A stretch of DNA of 64,000 nucleotides. Source: Butyribacter intestini (GTDB lineage Bacteria; Bacillota; Clostridia; Lachnospirales; Lachnospiraceae). Position numbers and translations under genes: made by a program. Positions 27,081 through 35,867 of the stretch are shown one piece after another (position 1 is the stretch's first letter; each line of letters begins with the position of its first letter). The stretch covers positions 722,912 through 786,911 of the forward strand of contig LLKB01000005.1 of NCBI GenBank assembly GCA_001414325.1, in the 5' to 3' direction. A model generated the notes under the pieces. That model did no database searches and was not told the DNA's origin. It saw only the letters and a program-made list of their open reading frames with translations.

Positions 27081-29267
27081 TTATTTAATTTTTACTTTTT
27101 TTACCGAACTCCACGCACCCGTATATGTCTTTCCGCCTATCTTTGCAACTTCTCTTATTCTAAAATAAAAAGTTTTCTTTCTCTTAAGCCCTTTTCCTGT
27201 CCACTTTCCGTTTTTCAGGTAAGGATATGTCTTTGATGACATTGATTTTTTAAACTTTGAATTATTTGCTGCCTGTATCTGGCATTTAACATTATTATAT
27301 TTTTGTTTCTTCCATGTACAATTTATTTTTCCTCCGGATAAAGCCTTTACTTTAAATTTTGAAACCTTTCCCGGCAATACGGTAACTTTTACATTCTTCT
27401 CCTTACCATAATATTCGTCTGTCTCATCAACAATTATGGTTATCGTCGCTTTTCCGCATCCTTTTATACTGACAAGACCATCTCTGCTTACTGTCACAAC
27501 TTTTTTATTTGAACATAAATAAGTAACCTCTCCAGTGCCGGTCACTCCTTCATCAATATAAAACTTTGAGTTTCCTATACGCTTAGTCACCGAACTCTTT
27601 GCATAAATCTGAGCATCCTCTTTGTCATCATCCGGACTTTCCGTCGGAGTCTGCGTCGGTGGTACAGTTATTTTAGCCGTAGGTATCGGTGTCGCTGTAG
27701 GACTTTTGGTCGGCATCACCGTCGGTGTAGGGCTTGGTGTTGCCGTAGGACTTGGTGTCGGCTTTACTGTTGGTGTCGGACTTGGCGTTGCCGTAGGTGT
27801 CGGACTCGGACTTGCTGTTATTGCCGGTGATGTTATGGCACAAGTCGGTGTTTTTGTTGGCACAGGTGTTTCTGTTGCAACACCTGTTGGCATATCATTT
27901 GCATTTGTATTATATTTATTCATCCCTGTTACAGTGAAATATACTTTTATAATATCGCCTTTTTTAACAGGACAGACACCCAGACCATCAATAGATGTTT
28001 TTGTGCTGTCAACAAGTGTTAAACAATCATCCTTAACCGGTCCTTTATATATATTTTTAATATTATATCTATAACTATATTCATCACTTGACCCTGCAAA
28101 AGACCATCCCCCCTCAGCATTTACTTTATACTTATCTGCTCCGACTGTCACATAAGTAGGCACAAGTTTAAAATCATAATTTAAGGCTCCCTTGTATAAA
28201 TTCGTTGAAAGTATCATTAAAAATATATTATCAGTATCACTTTCTGCTTCATAACTTATAGAATAACTTCCATCACCTATAACATCAACATTTTTATATT
28301 CCCATGTATCCTCAGTCCATTTATCATCTGATACATAGTTAAATCCAACATTAAATCTATCCATATTACCTTTTGTGGCATCTGTTACCGTCCCATCTGA
28401 TGCGACTGTTCCTGCATAAGACCATAAATTAATATTTGACAAATTTATATGCAAAGCGGGACGCACAGCCTCAACCGTAAAGTTCACATCACCAGAGTTG
28501 TAGCAGCCGTAGCCGTTGTACCCTACAAACGACGCACTGTACCCCGCTCCCCCCGGCGTACGCAGCCACCAATTTCCATTGCTAGAATATGAATTATCAG
28601 TACTTGTCCATGCCCCGCATTGTTTAGCATATTCCGTATTCTTAACTTCTCTTGTTTTACTGTCAGTTTGATAATTGCTGTTAAAACCATATAATATATT
28701 GCTTGCCTCAGAAACTGACAACAGATATACTTTATCCTCTGTATTATTTCCTCCATCTATTCCAGAATATGGATTATCTTCATTTACCACATAAGTCATC
28801 TTTATAGCACTCTGCTCTGCCACTGAAAACGCATTGTCTAAGAAATTGTCACTTATAAAACTTTTTTTATCCTTATTTACTGACGCATCATATCCATTAA
28901 GCCAGCTTCTTATTGTGCTGTTTTCCCATGTAACATCTGTTCTAGTTTCATTATACGCTTTTGCATCAAGGTTCTGGTCTGCAATAACAAACGCATTATC
29001 ACCGTTTACTGACAGCACATGCCACTTTATCGGCTGCTTTGCATCATTCTCATCTGCTACCCCGTCTCCGTTTGTATCGTTCTGCCAATAATTTCCGAAA
29101 TATATACAGTCCCATGTCAATACTCCGCTGCTGTCCGTTGTGGGATTGTTCAAACCATAATTCTGAACATTTTCCTTAGCCATTGTAGGAATATATGATA
29201 TATTTCCGAAAGCCATAGAACATACCAAAACTGATACTAATAATTTTTTAATTCTATTAATTTTCAT
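27081..29267 (-). CDS. Secreted DUF6273 / Thr-Pro linker / BIG2 protein
   Basis: A 728-residue exported protein. After the signal peptide (KKLLVSVLVCSMAFG) comes a DUF6273-like domain (about 40-270; WDCIYFGNYWQND, IKWHVLSVNGDNAFVIADQ, NGNWWLRTPG), a second beta-rich domain, a Thr/Pro linker with many TPSPTPT units (about 460-540), a BIG2-type domain (KVVTVSRDGLVSIKGCGKATI) and a C-terminal fibronectin-III-like module (KTFYFRIREV). The domain set is that of a surface or wall-associated protein. ATG 29267 has GAGG about 9 bases upstream. Three direct repeats of the operator type precede it. Confidence 0.82.
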   Translation of the reverse strand: MKINRIKKLLVSVLVCSMAFGNISYIPTMAKENVQNYGLNNPTTDSSGVLTWDCIYFGNYWQNDTNGDGVADENDAKQPIKWHVLSVNGDNAFVIADQNLDAKAYNETRTDVTWENSTIRSWLNGYDASVNKDKKSFISDNFLDNAFSVAEQSAIKMTYVVNEDNPYSGIDGGNNTEDKVYLLSVSEASNILYGFNSNYQTDSKTREVKNTEYAKQCGAWTSTDNSYSSNGNWWLRTPGGAGYSASFVGYNGYGCYNSGDVNFTVEAVRPALHINLSNINLWSYAGTVASDGTVTDATKGNMDRFNVGFNYVSDDKWTEDTWEYKNVDVIGDGSYSISYEAESDTDNIFLMILSTNLYKGALNYDFKLVPTYVTVGADKYKVNAEGGWSFAGSSDEYSYRYNIKNIYKGPVKDDCLTLVDSTKTSIDGLGVCPVKKGDIIKVYFTVTGMNKYNTNANDMPTGVATETPVPTKTPTCAITSPAITASPSPTPTATPSPTPTVKPTPSPTATPSPTPTVMPTKSPTATPIPTAKITVPPTQTPTESPDDDKEDAQIYAKSSVTKRIGNSKFYIDEGVTGTGEVTYLCSNKKVVTVSRDGLVSIKGCGKATITIIVDETDEYYGKEKNVKVTVLPGKVSKFKVKALSGGKINCTWKKQKYNNVKCQIQAANNSKFKKSMSSKTYPYLKNGKWTGKGLKRKKTFYFRIREVAKIGGKTYTGAWSSVKKVKIK

Positions 29268-29368
29268 ATTATAGCACCTCATTTCTAAAATAAATTCAAA
29301 CAAAAAAATATCTGCTAAAACAGTTCTACTCTCTTATTTTAACAGATATTTTTCCTTATAAATCACGA

Positions 29369-29425
29369 TGTAATTATTATCAATTTTTTTGTAAAATAAA
29401 GCAGGATTTTGTAATATTTTTAACA
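29369..29425 (-). promoter_or_regulatory. Direct-repeat operator, site 3 (three repeats)
   Basis: TGTAATTATTATCA (29369), TGTAAAATAAAGCA (29390) and TGTAATATTTTTAACA (29410) start 21 and 20 bases apart. Downstream on the minus strand AAATATCTG..CAGATATTT forms a hairpin before the gene at 29267, as at the other sites. Confidence 0.5.
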
Positions 29426-29462
29426 ATGTCAGACTTAAGCTATTATCTAAATTCCCATATTT

Positions 29463-30527
29463 TTATCCAACATATTTTTTGATATAGTACAATCCTCTTT
29501 TTCCATATTTACTGCTCACATATGAACTCCATGTATAAGTCGTTACTTTTATAGTATTTTTTCCGTCTGAATTTGCATCAGTTACCGTAAAACCTGAATC
29601 CGTAACATCTATTATTGACATTGAATGTTTACTCTGACCTATTCTGTTATTTGTTCTGATGTGAGCACCTACACCTGCGGCAGTTACGGCAGCTTTCATT
29701 TTCTGTGCCGTTAATTTTCCCGGTGCAACACGACCTGATACATCTTTAAATTTTCCCGTTGCACTCTTATCATGGCATCCGTACAATTTATATGCTATAT
29801 ATCTCGCATATCCGCAGCACTGGCTTCCTGCCATATAAACCTTTTTTCCGTTTACTTTTGCATAATAACTGTTTGTATATTTGCCGCCAATTCTGTAATC
29901 AGTCATTGCTACTCCATTAACTGTAAGCAGATTTCCTGAAATACTGTATGTACCTGTATTTGTCTGTGTGGTATTATTGTTGCTGTTGACATTGTTGTTT
30001 ACATTGTTATTTCCTGCTCCACCTTTCAGATAATTATTAACATCTGAAGTAGTTGCAAAAGCATACTTAAATCCTCCTGAAACCGGATATTTTATCTGTG
30101 TATAACCACCTCTTGTGCCTAATACCATAACTCTGTCATTTGCTGAAACATAACCATAGTAACTGCCGCCATCTCTTTTATATGTATTAAATTTTCCACG
30201 GGATGTGTATGTTGTTCCACCTGTTGCCGTAAGTATCGCACCTGTTGAAATATATCCTGTCTTTGTTCTGTTACCTGCCGGATATGATACCTTGGAATAT
30301 CTTCCTGTTACCGTAATAACTGTTACCTGATCGGTTGGATATATCCATCCATATCCTCTTGTTAATCCTGTGTTTGAATACACTCTGGTATTTGAAGTAT
30401 TAATCGTATAACATTTTCTGGTTGCTGCTCCTGCCTTTTTTACATTAGTTCCTATAGCAAATGAACCTGCTAAAATAATAAGTGCCAAACAAATAAATTT
30501 TAAATTTTCTCTCATAAACTTCTTCAT
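29463..30527 (-). CDS. Secreted SH3-domain protein with papain-like C-terminal domain
   Basis: A 354-residue exported protein. Signal peptide and two SH3-like repeats (about 1-165) are nearly identical to those of the protein at 25699. The C-terminal 160 residues differ: an N-terminal Cys in GSQCCGYARYIAYKL, His in SKHSMSIID and Asp/Asn in TVTDANSDGKN suggest a papain-fold cysteine peptidase or amidase. ATG 30527 has GG-rich sequence upstream as in the paralogue. Its promoter region carries the operator pair, hairpin and leader element. It probably acts on the cell wall or on host or competitor protein; the substrate is unknown. Confidence 0.8.
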   Translation of the reverse strand: MKKFMRENLKFICLALIILAGSFAIGTNVKKAGAATRKCYTINTSNTRVYSNTGLTRGYGWIYPTDQVTVITVTGRYSKVSYPAGNRTKTGYISTGAILTATGGTTYTSRGKFNTYKRDGGSYYGYVSANDRVMVLGTRGGYTQIKYPVSGGFKYAFATTSDVNNYLKGGAGNNNVNNNVNSNNNTTQTNTGTYSISGNLLTVNGVAMTDYRIGGKYTNSYYAKVNGKKVYMAGSQCCGYARYIAYKLYGCHDKSATGKFKDVSGRVAPGKLTAQKMKAAVTAAGVGAHIRTNNRIGQSKHSMSIIDVTDSGFTVTDANSDGKNTIKVTTYTWSSYVSSKYGKRGLYYIKKYVG

Positions 30528-30640
30528 AAAAAACACCTGTCCTTTCTTTTTAATAAAAATATATCATGTCATTTTGCATATTATATAAGCCTTGCTATGC
30601 GTAGCTGCTATACTCTTACTGACCTCTTGTTTGTATCAAC

Positions 30641-30731
30641 GGTATTCTCAATCCGCTTTGCTGTTTGCTTATATAAAATAAAGACTTTGTTTACCAATCC
30701 TTTATCTTGATTTAAGTATAACAAAGTCTTT
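30641..30731 (-). repeat. Repeated hairpin plus leader element, copy 2
   Basis: AAAGACTTTGTT (30680-30691) pairs perfectly with AACAAAGTCTTT (30720-30731). The minus-strand sequence after the stem contains AGCAAAGCGGATTGAGAATACC (interrupted here for brevity at the motif), the leader element at 30641-30679. Confidence 0.6.
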
Positions 30732-30747
30732 TAATAATTTATTTAAT

Positions 30748-30782
30748 TGTATTTTTTAGCAATAATAATGTAACTTTTAGCA
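30748..30782 (-). promoter_or_regulatory. Direct-repeat operator, site 4
   Basis: TGTATTTTTTAGCA (30748-30761) and TGTAACTTTTAGCA (30769-30782) start 21 bases apart, upstream of the SH3/papain-like gene. The gap 30528-30870 holds this site, the hairpin and the leader element and no gene. Confidence 0.6.
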
Positions 30783-30870
30783 CTTATTATTTATTGCTTG
30801 TTTTATTATAATTATTATTTTTCTTCTTAACTTTTATTAAAAAATAACGCTTGTTTTAACCCCTTATATA

Positions 30871-32697
30871 TTATTCAATAACAAATTTTTCCTTTGCCGG
30901 ATATGTTATCGCATATTCAAAAGCAATCTCTTTAACAGACAACGGTTTAACTTTTATATCCCATGTGCATTTGCCTGTAGCTTCATCAAGTACAACATCG
31001 TCAATTCTGTTCAACATAACTTCTACTCCATCCACCTGTGAAACCGGTATCCTGTCATAAAGTCGAAGTGCTATTGTGCATTGCAGATTATTTGTGACCT
31101 CAAATATATATTTATATCTTCTTATTATTTTTCCCTGCAGCTTTTTGCTGCTCACTTCATCTGCCACTTTCCTGCTGTTGATTTTTACTCCTTTAACGCT
31201 GCCCAAATCAATCTTTAAATTTTCTGCCTTGTCAACATTCAGGAAACATCTGCGTACATAATCAGAATCAAGATATATGTCAAGCCAGCCTGAAATCATA
31301 TCATATTCTTTCAAACCTTTAACATCAACATAAAAATATTCATTTTGTCCTTTTCTTGGAATTGCAAAATAATTTTTAAATATCTCTATTTTTTTCTGCC
31401 AGACCGCAACCTCATTTTCACATTTTGGAAGTAATGTCATTTTCCACGGTAATTCAAATTCATGTAATATATCAGAATTGTTTTCTCTTACATTTACCGG
31501 AGTCATTTCAAGCATATCTTCTTTAATTCCATGCCCCCTCCTTCTTTCCCCAGAGTCATTTGCCGGTAATGCCGTCATTCCCTCCTGCTTATCCACACCA
31601 AAATCATCAGTATATAGACTAAATGCATCTCCTGCATCTTGCATTTTCTTTATATATTGCGTATCTAATGCATCTTCAAGAAGATTATACTCATATGTAT
31701 TAATTCCACTTGATAAAGTAATTTTTACATTATCAAACCTTTCATCAGACTTTTGATTATTAATTTTTGCAAACATAGTCATTGTGGCATACGGTTCATC
31801 TGATTTAACATCAATTTTATAATATGGCTCCCATGAAATTCCAAATGTTTCATATCCAATTTCTATGAAATATTCTCCTCCGGGTTCAGCTATCATATCC
31901 AATATTAACATCCGTTTTCCTGCATACTTATCAGAACAATCGCTACATTCATCTTCATCATCCATGTTATGAGCAAGTTGATTTATACTATTCACCAGTT
32001 GATTTGCTTCATCCAAAAGGTTAGCATACATTTTTTTTATTTTGTCGCACTCTTCCTGCGTTTTATCTGTAAAATCAGATTCTAAAATATCTTTCTGCAT
32101 TTTCTTAACCAACTCATATCGGCTAAACAAATTATTTTGTTTTTGCTTCCTTGCCAATTCTTCATCACTTGGCAGCCCGGCTGGCTGTTTCATACACCTT
32201 ACTTCCGATTTAGAATAACAAAGCAAACCTTTTGAAGTTCTTACATTAACATTTCTCGTAGCATCACTTAATTCGATAAGGACATTTGTTCTCTGATTTT
32301 TTGGCACAAACTTTCCCCTTTTCAAAATTTTAGCTCTATTTCTGAAAATTTTCACATCCGCATATTCCATCTCAACAATGCAATCACTGTCATTAATAAG
32401 GTAATCCGTACTGCCCCAATTGGGTACTCCCATTCCCATATCCATTTCATATTCAGGCATTAACCCTGTTTTTACAGCGTCATATTCTTTATCTAAAATT
32501 TTCACCGGAGTTTCAACCTCTGTATTGCCCTCATCTTCTATGTCTAATTCCTCATCAATAAATGGATTTACTGTATCCTCGTCATCATCATCATTATCGT
32601 TGTCACCTTTAAACTCCATTATTCCGGCACAATATGGACACTTAAGAAACTGTTCCGCATTGTAAAAATGTCCCTTTTTACATCTTCTTAAATTCAT
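30871..32697 (-). CDS. Zinc-ribbon DUF4139 protein
   Basis: A 608-residue protein without signal peptide or membrane segment. An N-terminal treble-clef or zinc-ribbon (CKKGH at 6-10, CPYC at 20-23) precedes an acidic stretch (DNDNDDDDED). From about residue 265 to the end it follows the DUF4139 pattern of MuiA-like proteins: GISWEPYYKIDV, MTMFAKINNQKSDERFDNVKITLSSG, and at the end RLYDRIPVSQVDGVEV then IAFEYAITYP. A coiled stretch (about 190-240) lies between. Function is unknown; family members are linked to envelope traits. AGGAGGGT precedes the ATG. It follows the lipoprotein gene by 23 bases. Confidence 0.78.
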   Translation of the reverse strand: MNLRRCKKGHFYNAEQFLKCPYCAGIMEFKGDNDNDDDDEDTVNPFIDEELDIEDEGNTEVETPVKILDKEYDAVKTGLMPEYEMDMGMGVPNWGSTDYLINDSDCIVEMEYADVKIFRNRAKILKRGKFVPKNQRTNVLIELSDATRNVNVRTSKGLLCYSKSEVRCMKQPAGLPSDEELARKQKQNNLFSRYELVKKMQKDILESDFTDKTQEECDKIKKMYANLLDEANQLVNSINQLAHNMDDEDECSDCSDKYAGKRMLILDMIAEPGGEYFIEIGYETFGISWEPYYKIDVKSDEPYATMTMFAKINNQKSDERFDNVKITLSSGINTYEYNLLEDALDTQYIKKMQDAGDAFSLYTDDFGVDKQEGMTALPANDSGERRRGHGIKEDMLEMTPVNVRENNSDILHEFELPWKMTLLPKCENEVAVWQKKIEIFKNYFAIPRKGQNEYFYVDVKGLKEYDMISGWLDIYLDSDYVRRCFLNVDKAENLKIDLGSVKGVKINSRKVADEVSSKKLQGKIIRRYKYIFEVTNNLQCTIALRLYDRIPVSQVDGVEVMLNRIDDVVLDEATGKCTWDIKVKPLSVKEIAFEYAITYPAKEKFVIE

Positions 32698-32720
32698 GTT
32701 GTTTACCCTCCTTATTTTTA

Positions 32721-33824
32721 TTATCTCTGGTCTAATAACAATGATGAGTAATTTAAGTCTTCACCGTCATATTGGTCAAGATTTAAATCAGCCGTACTAT
32801 AATCACTATTTCCACTCTGCTTCTCCTCAAGTGCCATTTTCTGACCTTGTAATAATTTATCAAAAGCATATGTATCCATATAATACTCACCATCAACTTC
32901 ATAAATATATGATGCAACTGTTTGAGTATCCTCTCCTTTATCACCGCTCATTCTAAATGTCATATCTGACTTTATACATCTCTGCAAATTACAGCCCGTT
33001 TCTACAACATCTTTCATTGTTTTGTTCAATGTTTCTATTGTATCAACATCTCCGCCATCTTCATCATCATCTTCACTTAAAGCATTGTTTAATTTCTGAA
33101 CATCAAATTCTTCAAAACTGCTTTGTTCAAAACTTATCTCAACATTACTTCCATACACTTCCTGCAATGTTTTTTTCAATTCATTAAGCTCTTTTTGCAT
33201 ACTGCTTTCATCTTCAGGATATTCAAAATTTTCAATATTTTTATCAGGTGTCAGGTCATTTAGCTCTGTACCGGAATAATCCTGTATGGCTTTTAGATAT
33301 TTGCTCTGCACATCATATATCTGTGAGTCCTCGTCATAATAATCTTCATCCTGATTTTCTGAATTCTTAAAAGTTAAATCACTATAAGCAAATACTCCTT
33401 TTTCCCATGTACTCTCTTTATTATTCAAAAAATGTATACTAGAACTAATCTTATCCAAACTCTCTCCGGCAGTGTATGTACCGGCTATACTATTGTTTTC
33501 ATACCTAGTCAATTTGCCTTTTTTAATCGTAAAATATATTCCATTATCTACAAATATTTTACTATTCTTAAGTTCAAACTTTATAACATTTCCCTCAAAA
33601 TCAAAATCTCCTGAATAAGCAATACCTCGTGACATTTTTCCATCCTTGTTAATAAAAATATCATTCTCTCCTAAATCACTAATCCACAATCCCTTAAATT
33701 TTTCAATAGTATTACTTTGATTTTTACTTTCATAATTTCCACTATTTACAACTGAACTACCCACACCACATCCTGAAAATGCAAGCATACTACAACATAT
33801 AATACATAAAAATCTTTTTCTCAT
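32721..33824 (-). CDS. Hypothetical lipoprotein
   Basis: A 367-residue protein with a lipoprotein signal MRKRFLCIICCSMLAFSGC, acylated cysteine about residue 19. The body is acidic, rich in Ser, Asp and Glu, with no domain I recognise; residues 40-135 have the look of an eight-stranded lipocalin-like module (FKGLWISDLGENDIFINKDG). AGGAGG 8 bases before the ATG is retained, but the IS110 element sits directly against it, separating the gene from its original promoter, operator pair and hairpin at 35678-35837. It may therefore be silenced or driven from the element, together with the DUF4139 gene behind it. Confidence 0.75.
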   Translation of the reverse strand: MRKRFLCIICCSMLAFSGCGVGSSVVNSGNYESKNQSNTIEKFKGLWISDLGENDIFINKDGKMSRGIAYSGDFDFEGNVIKFELKNSKIFVDNGIYFTIKKGKLTRYENNSIAGTYTAGESLDKISSSIHFLNNKESTWEKGVFAYSDLTFKNSENQDEDYYDEDSQIYDVQSKYLKAIQDYSGTELNDLTPDKNIENFEYPEDESSMQKELNELKKTLQEVYGSNVEISFEQSSFEEFDVQKLNNALSEDDDEDGGDVDTIETLNKTMKDVVETGCNLQRCIKSDMTFRMSGDKGEDTQTVASYIYEVDGEYYMDTYAFDKLLQGQKMALEEKQSGNSDYSTADLNLDQYDGEDLNYSSLLLDQR

Positions 33825-33841
33825 ATAGTAATTCCTCCTAG

Positions 33842-33847
33842 TATAAT
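33842..33847 (+). promoter_or_regulatory. Consensus -10 box at the IS110 left end
   Basis: TATAAT lies 5 bases inside the element. On the linear element it lacks a -35; in a circular form the TTGACA at 35624-35629 would sit 17 bases upstream. This split-promoter arrangement is known for IS110 elements. Confidence 0.7.
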
Positions 33848-33853
33848 AATGAT

Positions 33854-34140
33854 GTAGTCAAACAAGACTACTTGGTTAATAAATTTCTATAAATCAGATA
33901 ACAGAAGAAGGGATTCTTCCTTCATCAGATGTTATCCGTAATAATGATCATGTCTGACGGTTCCTGATAGACACCAGATAAAACATAAGGTATCATCTCT
34001 TAGGATAGGACAAAGAATGTATTCCTCCTTGGGACACTGATTATCTGTGGATACCTGTAATTAAGTCAATTAGTCCATTCGACAGGGTTTTATGTTTTAG
34101 CTGGTTGGGAGCCGGAAGGCAATACCCGAATAACGCGCTA
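33854..34140 (+). ncRNA. Candidate IS110 bridge RNA
   Basis: The 350-base non-coding left end is fully conserved between copies. Starting 7 bases after TATAAT it holds a perfect 6-bp stem GTAGTC/GACTAC (33854-33871), a stem GATAAC/GTTATC (33897-33936) enclosing a 28-base loop with AGAAGGGAT and TTCCTTCATC, a further imperfect stem from about 33960, and GCC-GGAA-GGC (34111-34120). IS110 recombinases are known to use such left-end RNAs to pair with target and donor. The first loop can pair 8 of 9 positions (one G-T) with the left target ATTCCTCCT of this copy. The 3' end is a guess. Confidence 0.55.
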
Positions 34141-34195
34141 GGTTGTGTACCTGCCAGATTGGAAATGGATTCCTATCAGAAAGGAGCTTTTGCTC

Positions 34196-35512
34196 ATGTC
34201 AAACAAAGTTATTTTTAATCTTGATGAACTATTCATCTCTGTTGGTATTGATGTCGGTGCTGACTTCTCCTGGATGTCTATAGCACTTCCAAACCAACAA
34301 TTCGTAGGAAAACCTTTCAAAATCCTACATAACAGTATTGATTCCCTTACAACCGCTGTTTCTAAAATAAAAGAAGCAGAAGAGTTGTATTCTTTGGAAA
34401 GTCGCATTTTCCTCGAATCCACGGGAATTTATCATTACCCACTCTTCTGCTATCTTCGTGATAAGGGTTTTAACTGCTCGGTTATTAATCCTATCATCAC
34501 TAAGAATAGCACAAACATCAACATACGAAAAGTACATAATGATCGTTTTGATTCTAAAAAAGCTGCTTTAGTTGGCTTGAAACCTGATTTAAAGGTTTCA
34601 CTTATGCCATCAGACCTTGCTCTAAACTGCCGTAATCTGTGCCGTGAATACTACGATTTAATGGATAATCGCAGTGCCTATGTGAATAAACTTCAGGGTG
34701 AATTACGCATGGCGTTTCCTCAGTATCTTGGCATCTTTTCCAAGGTTACTATCAACACTTCTCTTACATTGTTGGAAACTTATACATCTCCATCAGCTTT
34801 TCTTGAAGCAGACAAGCAAGAGATTATTGATATCATCAAATCAACAGCTCGCTTTGGACTTACATATGCTCAGAATAAGTATAATGCCATAATTCAGGCG
34901 GCAACTGATGCAAATCAGTTTGGGTACATTATAGACAGTAACATCAAGCGTATTCGCCTTTATATCAGCTTCATACGTAAATATGATGAAGAAATCAACA
35001 GCATTCTTGAATCGCTCCATGAGCTTGTTGATGCTAATGAAGATACCGACTTTGTTAAGCAGATTCATTTGATTAAAACATTCAAAGGTGCTGGTTTCTT
35101 GTCTGCTGTATCCATCATGGGTGAGATTGGTGATTTTTCAGCATTTTCAAAGCCGAAACAACTTTTCGCTTATTTTGGTCTTGATCCAGCCGTAAAGCAA
35201 TCCGGTAAATTTGAAGGCACCAAGGTTCAAATGTCTAAGCGTGGTTCCGCCATCGCCAGACGTGTGATTCACACATTAACCCTACAAAGCATCAGTATCT
35301 CCCGTAATGGAGAAGCTAAAAATCCAGTTCTTCGCGAATACTATCTCAAGAAGTGTGACTCAAAACCAAAGCTCGTAGCAATGGGCGCTGTTTCACATAA
35401 GGTATGCAATATGATATTTGCAATACTCAGAGACAACAAACCATTCAAAATCATTGCTCCTCAGGAGCATATCAAACAATACAATGCTGCCAAATGCGAC
35501 ATGACTGCATAA
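34196..35512 (+). CDS. IS110-family transposase/recombinase
   Basis: A 438-residue recombinase. The RuvC-like DEDD domain has D19 (GIDVG), E74 (FLESTG), D116 and D119 (HNDRFDSKKA). A coiled linker follows, then the Transposase_20 domain with FKGAGFLSAVSIMGEIGDF and SKRGSAIARR, where a serine is the likely covalent nucleophile. All elements needed for activity are visible. ATG 34196 is preceded by AAGGAG at a spacing of 9; in-frame ATG 34145 has no ribosome binding site. The identical start in copy 1 implies recent movement. Confidence 0.95.
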   Translation: MSNKVIFNLDELFISVGIDVGADFSWMSIALPNQQFVGKPFKILHNSIDSLTTAVSKIKEAEELYSLESRIFLESTGIYHYPLFCYLRDKGFNCSVINPIITKNSTNINIRKVHNDRFDSKKAALVGLKPDLKVSLMPSDLALNCRNLCREYYDLMDNRSAYVNKLQGELRMAFPQYLGIFSKVTINTSLTLLETYTSPSAFLEADKQEIIDIIKSTARFGLTYAQNKYNAIIQAATDANQFGYIIDSNIKRIRLYISFIRKYDEEINSILESLHELVDANEDTDFVKQIHLIKTFKGAGFLSAVSIMGEIGDFSAFSKPKQLFAYFGLDPAVKQSGKFEGTKVQMSKRGSAIARRVIHTLTLQSISISRNGEAKNPVLREYYLKKCDSKPKLVAMGAVSHKVCNMIFAILRDNKPFKIIAPQEHIKQYNAAKCDMTA

Positions 35513-35623
35513 AATACTATGAACCCAATGAATCAATATCTTTCAAAAAACGATATTTTCACCAAGGGGAAAGTCCGCCCTTTTTTAGTCAAAAAACAAA
35601 ATAATTTTTTTCACATCTAACTA

Positions 35624-35629
35624 TTGACA
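35624..35629 (+). promoter_or_regulatory. Consensus -35 box near the IS110 right end
   Basis: TTGACA, 13 bases before the inferred CT core at 35643-35644. It would pair with the left-end TATAAT at 17-base spacing after circularisation. Confidence 0.6.
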
Positions 35630-35677
35630 TTTATTAGCTGGACTTGTATCTTGTAAATTAAATATCTCGCTGATTCG

Positions 35678-35711
35678 CTCGGATGAAACAAATTTATTTG
35701 TTCCATCCGAG
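35678..35711 (-). promoter_or_regulatory. Leader hairpin of the lipoprotein operon, cut off by the IS
   Basis: CTCGGATG and CATCCGAG, with inner AACAAAT/ATTTGTT, form a long stem-loop. Before the IS insertion it lay about 40 bases upstream of the Shine-Dalgarno of the lipoprotein gene now ending at 33824. Confidence 0.5.
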
Positions 35712-35733
35712 TTTTACCTTTGCGTAAAAAAGT

Positions 35734-35785
35734 AAAGACTTTGTATATTAAACTATTATTCCTAATTTAATATAACAAAGTCTTT
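35734..35785 (-). repeat. Repeated hairpin, copy 3
   Basis: AAAGACTTTGT (35734-35744) pairs with ACAAAGTCTTT (35775-35785). It has the same position relative to operator site 5 as at the other sites, but the GCGGATTG leader is not clearly conserved here. Confidence 0.6.
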
Positions 35786-35802
35786 TTTTTAAAATATTTA
35801 AT

Positions 35803-35837
35803 TGTAACTTTTGTCAATAAAAATGTAATTTTTAGCA
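35803..35837 (-). promoter_or_regulatory. Direct-repeat operator, site 5
   Basis: TGTAACTTTTGTCA (35803-35816) and TGTAATTTTTAGCA (35824-35837), 21 bases apart. It originally belonged to the lipoprotein operon now separated from it by the IS110 element. Confidence 0.6.
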
Positions 35838-35867
35838 CTTATATTTTTTATCTGTCATTGCAAAATT

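Larger units (their letters stand above)
33837..35644 (+). mobile_element. Complete IS110-family insertion sequence (copy 2)
   Basis: About 1.8 kb. The left boundary is where identity with copy 1 ends (33837/501). The right boundary is inferred: joining CT at 33838-33839 to CT at 35643-35644 reconstructs TTGACA, 17 bases, TATAAT across the circle junction and, on the chromosome, restores AAGGAGG in front of the lipoprotein gene. There are no terminal inverted repeats or target duplication, as expected for IS110. It carries one recombinase gene and a long non-coding left end. Confidence 0.85.

Noticed and set aside
34138-34422. Minus-strand open frame at the start of the IS110 transposase, also seen at 18-200
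   Set aside because: It mirrors the transposase N-terminus and non-coding left end; the DEDD motifs prove the other frame.
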